NCBI GenBank assembly: GCA_900088475.1 | Contig: FLMG01001331.1 | Span: 1 to 42,492, forward strand | Origin: Hyphochytrium catenoides | Taxonomy: Eukaryota > Sar > Hyphochytriomycetes > Hyphochytriales > Hyphochytriaceae | DNA: 42,492 nucleotides | Direction: 5' to 3' | In this document: positions 11,662-21,304 of the stretch, piece after piece | Position numbering within the stretch: position 1 is the stretch's first letter | Layout of the letters: each line of letters starts with the position of its first letter | Made by a program: the position numbers and the translations under genes | The notes under the pieces: model-generated | The model's database searches: none | The model's input: only the letters and a program-made list of their open reading frames with translations | Told to the model about the DNA's origin: nothing

Positions 11662-12651
11662 TTATAGTTCTTGTTCCGCCATCTTCTGCTGCTGCTGGGC
11701 TGTGTCATGCAGCAGCCTTAAGTAAGGCAGAGCAGCATGGAGTCCTGGACTCTCAGCATACCATTTCTGCAGCATTGACTAGAAAGGTCTGGAGATACCA
11801 AATCTTCCCTATCCAACACGCCGTCAGAAGGGGGCCGTCAGAAGGGCGAGAAAAGCGCTGAAGGATAGAATCTATCTAAGTCAAGCGTCGCCTGGCCCGA
11901 CGCATCACCCTCTACGCTTGCCCCATCTTTCTGCAGTATCCGTCATGGACACAGAATCGTCGTCCCATACGTCAATCGAAAAGGCAGTCGCATAGTCACT
12001 TCTGGCTCATGACGGTTCGTGGGAAGCATGTGACCGCAGAGTTTGAAAACGAAAGCGTAACAGCAAGATGGTCAGAATCATCGATCTTCCGGTACCAGTC
12101 TACGCAGCATGTAAGTACCTCCAGCGCAAGGGAGCTACTTGTTTGGAGCGCATTGGCCATCCTTCTAGTGCCTTCTTCTTGTCAATCAACCTCAACTTGG
12201 TTTGCGCGAGTTCGGTAAATAGCTCCCTTGCCCTGAAGCTCCCACCTACGTGCTGAGCACACTGATAACGGAAGATCCCCACCATGTTGTCCTTTCGCAT
12301 CCGCTTTCGTAGGCCTTGAAAAGCCTCCTCTGCTTGACCACCTTGTTCGGGTCCCCTCAGTTTCTATGAAGACTCTCTATTCATCTACTGGATATCCCTT
12401 TTGGCGAAGCATCACGGCTGGCATAGTTTATTGTGCAAGCACGCTGGCCTTCTATGGGATGCGCGGTGGCACTCTGAAATGAGGTCGAACTATGCAGATC
12501 TTTCGCTCCTCCAAATGCCCATGTTCTTTACCAGCGCTTTAGCACTAGCGATGGAGCTCCGCGAGCGCTCAGCTGTCCGAAAGTAGACGGGGAGGAATTC
12601 AGAGTTCTGCTCACTACTGCCCACAATGACATTTGGCGAGAGACGGTTCAT
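11662..12651 (-). CDS. Small five-exon protein of unknown function
   Basis: I do not recognise this protein. Proposed exons are 12651-12532, 12473-12389, 12329-12119, 12001-11916 and 11744-11662, giving 194 aa with phases that close exactly (585 nt). Support: each piece has protein-like composition and ends at a good donor (GTAAAG, GTAGAT, GTACTT, GTAGAG). The middle is basic and helical (for example ELFTELAQTKLRLIDKKKAL), then an acidic stretch (DVWDDDSVSMTD), then a Gln-rich C-terminus (DTAQQQQKMAEQEL). No signal peptide, membrane segment or cysteine motif, so probably soluble. Weak points: the frame stays open upstream of the ATG, so an earlier exon is possible; and the exon 4/5 junction has alternatives, including a GC donor at 11921-11920. 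It lies between the oxygenase and TrpB genes on the same strand. Confidence 0.55.
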
Positions 12652-13012
12652 ATCTAGGATTAGGGGCACCACTAGGGAGAGATCCGCACTGGAAACTCCT
12701 AAACATCACTAGCAACTTCTAGAAGTTAGACCTTCACCCCATCATTGATGGTTAATTCATGGTGAACTTTATAGTTGCCAGATATGGAGATAAATGGGCA
12801 ACGCTGAATACTCGCTGCACTTTTAAGAGCTGTGGATTGAGTTATTTCCCACAGGGAAGCTAGCAGGGAAGCTAGTGGCGAAAGCCCTAACAGTAGGCAA
12901 GCTTGGACGCTTCAGAGGCCAACGAGGTAATGGGATTTAGGTATTGAAGTCGGAAGCAACAGAATTGGGATGAGCGGCAGGATAAGAAGGCGACAGAAGC
13001 TTCTCAACAGAG
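12652..13012. other. Short intergenic region downstream of TRPB
   Basis: Contains the 3' flank of TRPB and the presumed promoter of the small gene at 11662-12651. The frame of that gene's first exon stays open to about 12711, next to an acceptor-like TTTAG, so part of this region may be coding or intron. A small direct repeat (GGGAAGCTAG type) is seen at 12853-12875. Nothing else stands out. Confidence 0.45.
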
Positions 13013-15199
13013 CTAGAGCTCCATTTCCACGCCCATAGCCTTTGCGACCTGAATCATATCCTTGTCCCCTCTACCACTCAGAAGAATAAGAACGTCCTTA
13101 TCTTTGCCCAACTTCTTTGCCAGCTCTTGAACGAAGTAGATCGCATGGGCGGGTTCCAAAGCAGGAATGATGCCCTCAGTCCGAGACAAGAGCTGTGAAG
13201 TGATTGAAAAGCAATAAGCAAATCGGAGGTAAGAAGACAAGCCCAGAACTCGCAGTATCAGCCATTCCACTGCTTCATAAACGGTCCGGGAGACTATAGA
13301 ATAGAGTAATAACAGACGAGAACGGTGACCAATGTCGCGCTGTCTTACCTTGAAGCCTTCCAGAGCTTCACTGTCCGTCACGCTAACATAAGTGGCACGA
13401 CCACTTTCCTTCAAAAATGCGTGCTCAGGGCCCACACCTGGATAGTCCAGGCCGGCAGAAATACTATTAAGAGAGGAGCAAGTGGTCAGATGCAGAGCCC
13501 AAAGGCAAGAGGTAGTCACGACCTGGGTGGCGCAAGAGAGCTCGGAAGTTGCGTGACTAGCAATCAGGTAGTGACGGCAATCTAGCCTAGACAGTAAAGG
13601 CTCCAACCTCTCTTGGCCCATTAATACCTGTGAGTCTCCGTAATCTGTCCATGTGCATCTTGCATGAGGTAAGTGCGTGTCCCGTGCAGCACCCCGGGAG
13701 TCCCAGCGAACAGAGTAGACGAGTGCTTATTTGTATCTACGCCCTCTCCCCCAGCTTCCACGCCATACATTTCAACCTGTAAGCGAGAACGAGGAATGAG
13801 ACAACTGCTAGTCCATAAGGAAGAGCGATTACGAGGAGGGGTTAGAAGCCGCGTGATTTCGCAGCAAGCTTTACCTCGCTGTCGCCCGTAAATGGGTGGA
13901 AGAGGCCAATCGCATTGCTTCCGCCCCCTACACATGCCACTACCGCATCTGGCAGCTTCTTGGCCTGTTGAAGCATCTACAGCGCAGAACCCAAATGGTG
14001 TCAACTGTCTCACGCTCAACCGACTGTAGATCTACGATGGATACCTGGGCTCTGGCTTCTTTGCCAATAACAGCCTGAAAGTCTCTTACAATGGTAGGGA
14101 AAGGATGCGGCCCAATGGCACTGCCGATGATGTAGTGAGTTGTCCGGACATTCGTCACCCAGTCACGCAGTGCCTCGTTGATCGCATCCTAAGATGGGCG
14201 TGGAGGCCAGGATGACAAGTGTAAGTAAGACCGGGAATGATAAGACAATAAACAGGAAATGGCCGCCAGGACTCCCTGTCTCACACCTTACAACCTATCC
14301 AAGCTTACCTTCAGCGTTTGGCTTCCTGATTTGACAGGGACCACAGTCGCACCGAGCATTCTCATGCGAAAGACATTCAGTGCTTGACGTTGAGTGTCCT
14401 CGTACCCCATGTACACAGTGCAGTCCAGGTCTAGAAGAGCACATGCCGTCGCCGTAGCCACTCCATGCTATCGCCAGAGAGTCTGTCAGTGCTTTCATCG
14501 TCTACGTGCACCTGGCACTTTTATTTACCTGTCCAGCGCCTGTCTCCGCGATAATTCGTCTCTTTCCTAGTCTTTTAGCTAAGAGGGCCTGCAGTCAACA
14601 AGCAGTTGCAAGAGAGATTAAGTCATAGAGAACAACGGCATTATGATGCAGTTCCAGAATATGGCAGCCTACCTGTCCAACCGCATTGTTAATCTTGTGA
14701 GCACCTGTGTGCGCCAAGTCTTCTCTCTTGATCCATATACGGGCCCCTCCTACTTCATCTGTAAGTCTCTTAGCGAAGTATAGTGGAGTCGGCCGCCCAA
14801 TGTAGTCGCGCCCAAGCTTCTCTAGTTCCTCTCTGAAGGTAGGATCCTGCGTAGCCTTCACATATTCCTGGAAGCAGTACCGAAACGTAGCATTACGCAA
14901 TGAAGGGCTAACGAGGATCGTGCTTTCACCGTGCAAGAACTGCACTGTTTAGAGGACGGATACTTTGATGGAGCCAGGCAACCTGCGTCACAGATGATGC
15001 CCAAGAACAAAAAGAGCAAGCGTTCGCTGCTGTGACGGTTTACCTTCTCTAGCTGCTCATGCGCCAGCACTAAGGTTTCCGGGATGTATCGACCGCCGAA
15101 CTGTCCGAAATGGCTAGCGAGCTCTTCAACAGAGTCATAGATCGGAGGTGCATTGGAGACTTCCAGAATAGGCTCGCTGCGCTTGATGCTCTTTGACAT
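13013..15199 (-). CDS. TRPB: Tryptophan synthase beta chain
   Basis: Catalyses the last step of tryptophan synthesis, condensing indole with L-serine using PLP. Nine exons: 15199-15044, 14867-14673, 14588-14529, 14467-14309, 14188-14045, 13976-13875, 13776-13628, 13463-13349, 13192-13013 (1260 nt, 419 aa). All introns are GT-AG and phases close. Conserved features: N-terminal [16 protein letters not shown] Schiff-base lysine K110 in [13 protein letters not shown]; catalytic glutamate E132 in AETGAGQ; phosphate-binding GGGSNAIG (255-262); [11 protein letters not shown] near 326; pyridine-contacting S399 in LLSGRGDKD. Length matches the usual beta chain (about 390-420 aa), so the gene is complete and not fused to TrpA. 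The N-terminus ([16 protein letters not shown]) does not look like a plastid transit peptide; the protein may be cytosolic, or an upstream targeting exon has been missed. No TrpA gene is in the window. Confidence 0.96.
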
Positions 15200-16558
15200 T
15201 CTACTTCCAAGAGAGTCAGCGAGTTCACTATGTTAGCAGATATAACGTTCTTCCAATAGCACCAACAGTCGATCGTGGTCTGCTGTCGCGTGGTGGCGAG
15301 GCGATAATGAGAAGCAAGGTCTACTCCATCCAGCAGCCCAGTAGACAGTGTGATGATGCGGCTCTGTGAGCGGGACTGGGAACAGAGAGAGGAGAAGGGA
15401 CGGACGAACAGGAGATTCTTGTGAGCTTCGTTACGTACAAAGATCGATTGTAGGCAGCAAATTTCTTGAAGTCCCTTTCTTGTCAGCGCAACCTGATCAG
15501 AGATGACCCGGGTATCCGAGACCCGAGACCCGAGTCAGCCTAACAATGACATCACAGTGAGACACCACCCTTGGGACCCGAGCTCCAACCCATCATACGA
15601 CCTAAGAAACCCATGTGACATCACCCCGCTTGCTTCTGATGGGAGTCGTGCTGCCAACCGCAAGAATGAGACAAGGAGCGCAAGGAAGCACCAAGGCTCC
15701 TTGCTTGCTCTCAATCAGTAATGGACCAGTAGCAGACATGGGACAGAAGTCGCGTGAATGGGATCATCCATAAACGATCGTAGGAGATCTCCCGTCGTGG
15801 CCGTAGGTGAACCGTGTTCCTCATGCCTCTGCTATCTGTCCCACGTCCAGATTGCTGCTGCTCCATCCCAGCTTGGTCGAGAAGAGCATACAAGTTATTC
15901 TTCTAACGCGCACACAAGCAGCTTTTCTTCCAGATGATCGACGACGTTAAGAGAGGATGGAAGAAGGCAGGCGCCCTCTTGCATCCGTACGACTGAGAGC
16001 TAAGCTACGAATAGAAGGTCGAAGCTAATAACGGTAGGTTCATCGCACACAGTGTTCGAGATAAGCAAATGCTTGCCAAGGAGCTTATTATAGCAGACAT
16101 CAACTTGCGACGCCCTAGTTTGCTACGTATGTTATGGTCTATAGAATGGAGCCAACGCCGCTCTGAAGCGGGTTCTTTGCAGGAAGGACGCCAGTGCGGA
16201 GTGTGCAATACTGTCTGAGGCTCACAGTCACCACAAGACAACATTCACGGCCTTGTCCCCTGTCCAGAATTTAGCGTCCTCGCCTTCTTGCCATGCCTTC
16301 GCCGCCTACTATACTAAGCAGCCCTGCCCTGTGCATACACTAGAGCACCTCCTTAGAGTACGAGGAGCCTGAGCTAGTCTATAGCCTGCCTGTGTCCCAC
16401 CATTCTGACCGACGTTCACAAGGGCGAAAGCTTGTATTTATTAACCAAGAAGACGTCCATCACAGAGGAAGGTTGAGCCCCGGGGGCTCCAGCTGTTGCT
16501 CTAGCTCTCACACTAACATAGTGGTGTGGCCTCTTAAGTTGTTAGTCATCACTTCAGA
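15200..16558. other. Intergenic region between TRPB and the membrane-protein array
   Basis: About 1.36 kb with no convincing coding frame on either strand. The TRPB promoter should lie at the left end. A short reiteration of CCGAGACCCGAGACCCGAG is visible near 15518-15536. Any upstream TRPB exon encoding a targeting peptide would have to lie here, but I could not identify one. Confidence 0.5.
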
Positions 16559-19174
16559 TCATGAGGTCCGACGGGGACGGTGGCTGGTGGGCACCTCATA
16601 AGAGACCGAAGCAGTCAGAAAATATAGCTGCCTGGCGTTCTCCTCTCGAGACCGCTGTAAACCCGTATCATTGGCTTCATCCATTCCTTGAGAAGGTGCG
16701 GAGGAAGAGGAAGAGGCGGCGACCTTTGATAGAGGGAGCGTTAGATTATAGCCAGAGCATTTGATGGCTAGATGGTAGAGGAGAGGGAGAGAGAAGACAA
16801 TGAGCGACATCTGTCGCGCCACTATGAAGCTGTCCGTGCTGAAATCTAAGATGTGGGACTCTTCTGTCCTCTCCAAGTGATCCTTTCTGGCCCCTCCGTC
16901 CTCCAGATACTTGGTGATGTGGAGTAGGTTCCGTGCCCGCAGATGGAGACTTCCATCTCTGAATATCAGATCATAGAGAAACCAGCACTTGGTGCACAAA
17001 AGAGGGAAGAGAATGGCAACGCCTAGAAAAGGCTTCGTTACTGCTGCAGTGCCGACAGAACTTCTATAATCCTTCTCTTTAGGCTGTCCGAGTTGCCGCG
17101 TCTCTCCAGCAAATGCTGACTTCGTCTCTGCTGCCTTTGCTGGCAATGATGGTATAATGGAGTCGCAGAAGAGGCACGCTGCATAGAGCAAACACCAAGC
17201 TAGTAGCGGGAGGCAGCGCTCATCATATCTAAAAGCGTCGCAAAGGGAGACAAATAGTGCTCCTGCTTGGCCGCAAAGGAACCAAAAGTCAAAAGAGGAG
17301 CCAAACACTAGCCGAAGGAGGTCGAAGTTAAAAGATCTGGCCATGTAGAGGAAGGAGAAGGCATTCCACACGAGACAACAAGCAGCGAATACCGGCGAGA
17401 GCCAAGAATATCCGGAAGTTGTGGTTGAACTCTCACTCGCATTGCCCAGGTAGAAGGCCACTGGGATGGTGCAGACGCCGGCTAACGTAAAGCTCTGGAC
17501 CGCAATGATTTTCCATTTCGTTAATGGCAGTTGGGAACCGCTCTCGCCTCTCCCTCTCGGTCTTTGCCGCTCTGTGTTTCCTTTTATGGTCGTTCCTCGC
17601 TTGAGCTTCCGCCCACGTCTTCTTCCTACAAGGAATGAGCACGATGCAAGAACTTTGTTTTGGATGTGTCTGAACAAGTCGGTGCCGTCGCTGTACACTT
17701 TAGCCTCCCAAGGCCCAGCAATTTGCATTGGGGCACGCAGATCTTGTTGTCCTTTGCCGCCTGGCTGTTGCTTATCTGGTGTCGCTTTCTCTGTTTTCTT
17801 TTCATCTTGCCGATCCTGCCCAAGCTGCTGGTCCAGCCTCTTGCCTTCTGCTTCCTTGTGCTGCTCCAAGAAAACGTGTTCCGCGATGAGGTTACCAGTC
17901 ACTGTCGCCACCGCCTTTACTTTGAGGCTGTTCCTGGGCTGCAGCACAAGAGGCCATTGTAGGTAAAAACAAGGAACGACTCTCATCCTCTTTTCTTTCC
18001 CAGTGGTAAGGGTGGTAGGATCAAGCGTACGAGAGATGTGTGGTTGAACTGGCTGAGTCTTCTTCCTTATCTTGCCCTGAATCTTGCCACTGTCCCTCCG
18101 CCATCTCGCTCGGAAGGACTGCAAGAGAAAAGGGAGAAGGGAGATAAGAATTGTCGCTGAGCAATTCACGATAACGTCTTCCCCTGTGAGCTGCCTGCTG
18201 CCAATGGCCCAACGCAACATCTTGCCCTCCTCAAAGACTTTCAGCACCATACTCACAGACAAAGAAACGTAGAGAACGATGGCAACAAAGTATGTGGCCA
18301 AGAAGCCAGTGCTGGGTCGTAGGCGGTAGTGATAAGCATCATAGAATGGGCCCCCAGTAACTGCTTGGAGAGCGCTTGAGAAAGCGAGAAGCGGTCCACG
18401 GACGCCGCCTAGGGTGATGCCAATAGTGCCCCACAGCATTAGCTCCAGCAGGCAGATGCTCCAGAATTGAGAGCTGCTGATAACGCGCTTCAATAGCGCG
18501 ATGTTGACTGATACCAAGGCTTGTACGATCCCAGGTAACGCCCCAATGGCAACGAAGGCGGAGAGCGCTAGTCCCCATCGTTCACCTGCTAGCAACGATG
18601 CACAGGTTGCTGCAAGTGCCGCATTATATGCCAGTAAAGAGAGACGGACAAGCCGTCGATAGCGAAGAAGGCCCTCAAAGTACCGCTGATGGCCTCGAGG
18701 GCCGAAGAGTCTGCTACAGATGGAGTCTCCAAAGTCCACGACCAGTGTCCCAGCAAGTTCTTCTTCCTTTGTCGACCAGAGCGGAACCATCACCCAGCAG
18801 GTTTCTTCAGCCTCCTCCTCTTGTCCAGCTGTTGAGGTTCCTGTTGCTTCTCTTTCTCTCACAGCGTCCTCTTCTGGCCGAAACGACTTACACATGCTCT
18901 GTGATGCATCAGACGCCATCCAACGGAGGAGAGGAGATGGTGACGGGGATTGGAGACTGACGCCAGGGCCAGCAATGGAGGATGAAGAAAGCCTGACCGC
19001 CGCACTGCTTTTAGGCTCAACCATTCCCGCGGGGACTGCAGAATGACGGAATGAAGAAGAGAGGCGCATCGTCTGTAGTTTGGACTCCTTGTCTTGCTCC
19101 TCGGCGGCATGGTTGTCCTCTCTCTCCTCAGGACTGGCTCTCTTCTTTTCGCTTCCTCTGTCGGGGGCCTTCAT
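16559..19174 (-). CDS. Array copy 1: multi-pass membrane protein of unknown family, 871 aa
   Basis: Single intronless frame; family not recognised. Residues 1-125 are hydrophilic and low-complexity (Ser, Glu, Lys rich). The conserved core begins at about 127 with MVPLWSTKEEE, then VDFGDSICSRLFGPRGH. About five hydrophobic segments follow (roughly 175-350), including LWGTIGITLGG, GGPFYDAYHYR near 275 and QLTGEDVIVN near 330. A charged middle loop contains QWPLVL near 406. The second membrane half has about six segments, with SSFDFWFLCGQ, DAFRYDERC and TDSFIVARQ. The tail is LYFLTASVSYEVPTS. YDAYHYR and RQLTGED match copy 5 rather than copies 2-4. The start ATG is the only in-frame one well upstream of the core; it sits directly behind CATATA. 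Membrane transport, channel or receptor roles are all possible; I do not assign one. Confidence 0.9.
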   Translation of the reverse strand: MKAPDRGSEKKRASPEEREDNHAAEEQDKESKLQTMRLSSSFRHSAVPAGMVEPKSSAAVRLSSSSIAGPGVSLQSPSPSPLLRWMASDASQSMCKSFRPEEDAVREREATGTSTAGQEEEAEETCWVMVPLWSTKEEELAGTLVVDFGDSICSRLFGPRGHQRYFEGLLRYRRLVRLSLLAYNAALAATCASLLAGERWGLALSAFVAIGALPGIVQALVSVNIALLKRVISSSQFWSICLLELMLWGTIGITLGGVRGPLLAFSSALQAVTGGPFYDAYHYRLRPSTGFLATYFVAIVLYVSLSVSMVLKVFEEGKMLRWAIGSRQLTGEDVIVNCSATILISLLPFLLQSFRARWRRDSGKIQGKIRKKTQPVQPHISRTLDPTTLTTGKEKRMRVVPCFYLQWPLVLQPRNSLKVKAVATVTGNLIAEHVFLEQHKEAEGKRLDQQLGQDRQDEKKTEKATPDKQQPGGKGQQDLRAPMQIAGPWEAKVYSDGTDLFRHIQNKVLASCSFLVGRRRGRKLKRGTTIKGNTERQRPRGRGESGSQLPLTKWKIIAVQSFTLAGVCTIPVAFYLGNASESSTTTSGYSWLSPVFAACCLVWNAFSFLYMARSFNFDLLRLVFGSSFDFWFLCGQAGALFVSLCDAFRYDERCLPLLAWCLLYAACLFCDSIIPSLPAKAAETKSAFAGETRQLGQPKEKDYRSSVGTAAVTKPFLGVAILFPLLCTKCWFLYDLIFRDGSLHLRARNLLHITKYLEDGGARKDHLERTEESHILDFSTDSFIVARQMSLIVFSLPLLYHLAIKCSGYNLTLPLSKVAASSSSSAPSQGMDEANDTGLQRSREENARQLYFLTASVSYEVPTSHRPRRTS

Positions 19175-19904
19175 TATATGCCGAGCCTGCCGCCCTCCTC
19201 ATCCAGTAATGCCTTCATGCCTCTTCATCCTACTCTTTCTCCTGCTGCTGCACTAGAGCGACTCTCGTTTAAGACGAGCAGGCGAGTGAAGATCTCAACA
19301 ATGAAGTTAGAGCTGCAGAGGATTCTCTGCGGAAAATGTCATGACCTTCGACGCTGCTGGCGCAGAACGAGGAGAGAGAGAGATAGAAGTCAAGGAGCTT
19401 GAGATGGTCCTATCTCCAATCAGCGACGAGGAGGAGCTCTGCTGGGTTATATGAGCCGTTGTTAGCGTAGGATAAAATGAAAGAAAAGGAAGAACTAGTC
19501 CTCGTAACGGAGGATTTGAATGTGCGTCGCAGGAAGCTAGGGATAATAAGGCATGACGACTGTCACTCCTCGATATCCCGCCTGCTGCTGCACTTTCAGT
19601 TACTTCCTCACGAGATCAGGACTTCTACATGGATCCTTCCAAGTCCCGCACGCTGTTCACGATTCTCCTCACTCTACTGTTTGTCCGCTTTTAGATATCA
19701 CAACGTGTAGCTCCCAGCGTGCTCCAGATGATCCTCCGGTCGGTCTCTAGCTTTTTTTCAGATAACCTCTCCCCAAGTCTCTCCTCTCTTGACACTGATA
19801 TGCCAGGATCACTTGCAACAAGGGCGTCTACAGCTCGCTAGGGCCGTTCATCATCTACTAACTCTGTCCTCTTCTAACTCCCACTTGGTCTTACACCTAC
19901 TTTA

Positions 19905-20070
19905 AGTGACCTTCTTCTCGTCTTTTTCTCTCACTCCTGAGCTCCCTTCGCCTCCTTCCTGTTGCCCCTGTTCCTCTCTCTGTTCCTCTCTCTCTGTTCC
20001 TCTCCTCTTTCCCTGTCTCTGTCTGTTTGCTTCTCTCTCCTCTCTCTCTCTGTCTCTCTCTCTTTGGCTT
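19905..20070. repeat. CT-rich (GA on minus strand) microsatellite-like block
   Basis: Long runs of CTCTCT interrupted by TTCCT and TGTCT units, strongly one-sided for pyrimidines on the plus strand. In the direction of the array genes it reads as a GA-rich stretch about 0.75-0.9 kb upstream of copy 1. It may be a promoter-proximal simple sequence or merely slippage-prone DNA. Confidence 0.8.
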
Positions 20071-20357
20071 CCTTGGCTGCTCATGTGCTCCTGGGCTTAC
20101 CTGGAGAGCGATTGGTCTCTCTCTTTGTGCTGGCTTCGCTCTCTCATCTTCGCGCTCTGTCTCGATCTCTAGCCAGGATCAAACAGTCTCTTTGCCTTTT
20201 GAGATGGGGAGAGCGACTGAGGACACCTAACTTAGTCCAGTGATTGTGTAACGGCCTGGGACTCAAAAATCTTAGGTCAAAAAGCCCTCGAGATAATAAC
20301 AGTGTTTGTTCGTCTTGAGAGTGGTCTTGAGGACTTTAGGACTTTGGTTCTCTCAGA

Positions 20358-20377
20358 GCTGCTGCTGCTGCTGCTGC
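20358..20377. repeat. CTG trinucleotide run
   Basis: A perfect run of about six to seven CTG units inside the intergenic region upstream of array copy 1. No supported gene reads through it. Confidence 0.8.
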
Positions 20378-20937
20378 CAGAACTCTCTCCCTTCTTCGGG
20401 CTCAAGGTCCCTCTCCACACTTCTTATGCCCCTGCTGAGAGCTCGTTCCAGCCTCTCCCTCTGCTCGTCCGTCTTCTCACTTCTTCTGTTACGGGCCCTT
20501 CCACATCAGAAGCTTACTTCTCTTCTTTGTAGGTTGTTGATGGGTCTTAATCATTGACTACGAACCTTCGCTGACTCTCCAGCCAGCTGCTTGGTCAGCG
20601 CTAGACCTCAGCGACTCTAGAGATGATCGCTCGCGAGGTCGGACTGAATCAGGAAGAAGTAATAACCGTTCTGAGGTCTAGATGATCCTCCTTCCTTCAC
20701 TAGGAACAGCTTTCATAAGCGTCCTCTTTTGCGGCGCTGAATGTACCTTCTCCAGCCGTCGCCTGTCTCTCTGTTCGAATGCGTTCGCTACTGTTCAAAC
20801 AATAATAGACAGGGGTCAAGTCCCTCAGCGGAGAAGGGCATTGGAGGTCGCGAGCGGAGGTCACCTCTTCTTGTTCTAAACCTTGATAGTTATAGCTAAA
20901 AACGAGCTCTTTGTTTCTGCCGCTTTCTCCTTCGACC

Positions 20938-20947
20938 TATATAAAAG
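20938..20947 (+). promoter_or_regulatory. TATA-box-like element on the plus strand, downstream of copy 2
   Basis: TATATAAAAG is a near-perfect TATA box. Transcription from it would run rightwards, antisense to the 3' end of array copy 2 (stop at 21221). A plus-strand ATG (ATGTCGTCC) lies 70 bases further on at 21008. A similar element sits downstream of copy 3 at 25303 with almost the same spacing to an ATG. Confidence 0.35.
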
Positions 20948-21007
20948 CGACAACATCACTGCCTGCAAGGGAATAGCAAAGGCCAGACCTTGAGAAGAAG
21001 ACTTCTT

Positions 21008-21304
21008 ATGTCGTCCTATGGCCTCGAGCAAGGAGGAATAACCTTCCCGCGGCTTCTTTTAACGCATAAACAAGGTCCTTCTTGGCACTACATTAGGCAG
21101 TATCTACCTTTGGCTGCTGTTTATTTGGAGGGAGTAAGAACTCTAACAGCAGAGAGGCTTCACTTAGCAACCCTGAACTGTCGTCGTTACCTCGCCCTCC
21201 AGTATAGGGGCTACCCTTCTTCATGTGTCCAGTCTCACAGGCACCTCATAAGTCACCGAGCCAGTAAGAAAGTAGAGTGTAGTACCTTCACATGCCGTCG
21301 TTAG
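21008..21304 (+). CDS. Possible small plus-strand frame overlapping the 3' end of copy 2
   Basis: Ninety-eight codons plus stop, beginning 70 bases after the TATA-like element at 20938. The peptide is basic, with several Arg, Leu and Tyr residues and no recognisable domain. The last 84 bases are antisense to copy 2 coding sequence. I list it only because of the promoter-like context; it may be a chance frame or an antisense transcript. Confidence 0.2.
   Translation: MSSYGLEQGGITFPRLLLTHKQGPSWHYIRQYLPLAAVYLEGVRTLTAERLHLATLNCRRYLALQYRGYPSSCVQSHRHLISHRASKKVECSTFTCRR

Larger units (their letters stand above)
19175..21220. other. Intergenic region between array copies 1 and 2
   Basis: About 2 kb, mostly without coding signal. 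It holds a pyrimidine-rich simple-sequence block (19905-20070), a (CTG)n run near 20358-20377, and a TATA-like element on the plus strand at 20938. Plus-strand frames inside the CT block are low-complexity Leu/Ser artefacts. A plus-strand frame at 21008-21304 that follows the TATA-like element is listed separately. Confidence 0.55.

Noticed and set aside
12000-12165. Alternative minus frame (MANALQ...) of about 57 codons overlapping exons 3 and 4 of the small gene
   Set aside because: It competes with a longer chain of five exons whose phases close; it would leave the flanking exons unexplained. It lies mostly in the proposed intron.
19905-20243. Overlapping plus-strand frames rich in Leu and Ser
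   Set aside because: They are translations of CT-rich simple sequence in three frames; no start context, domain or splice logic.
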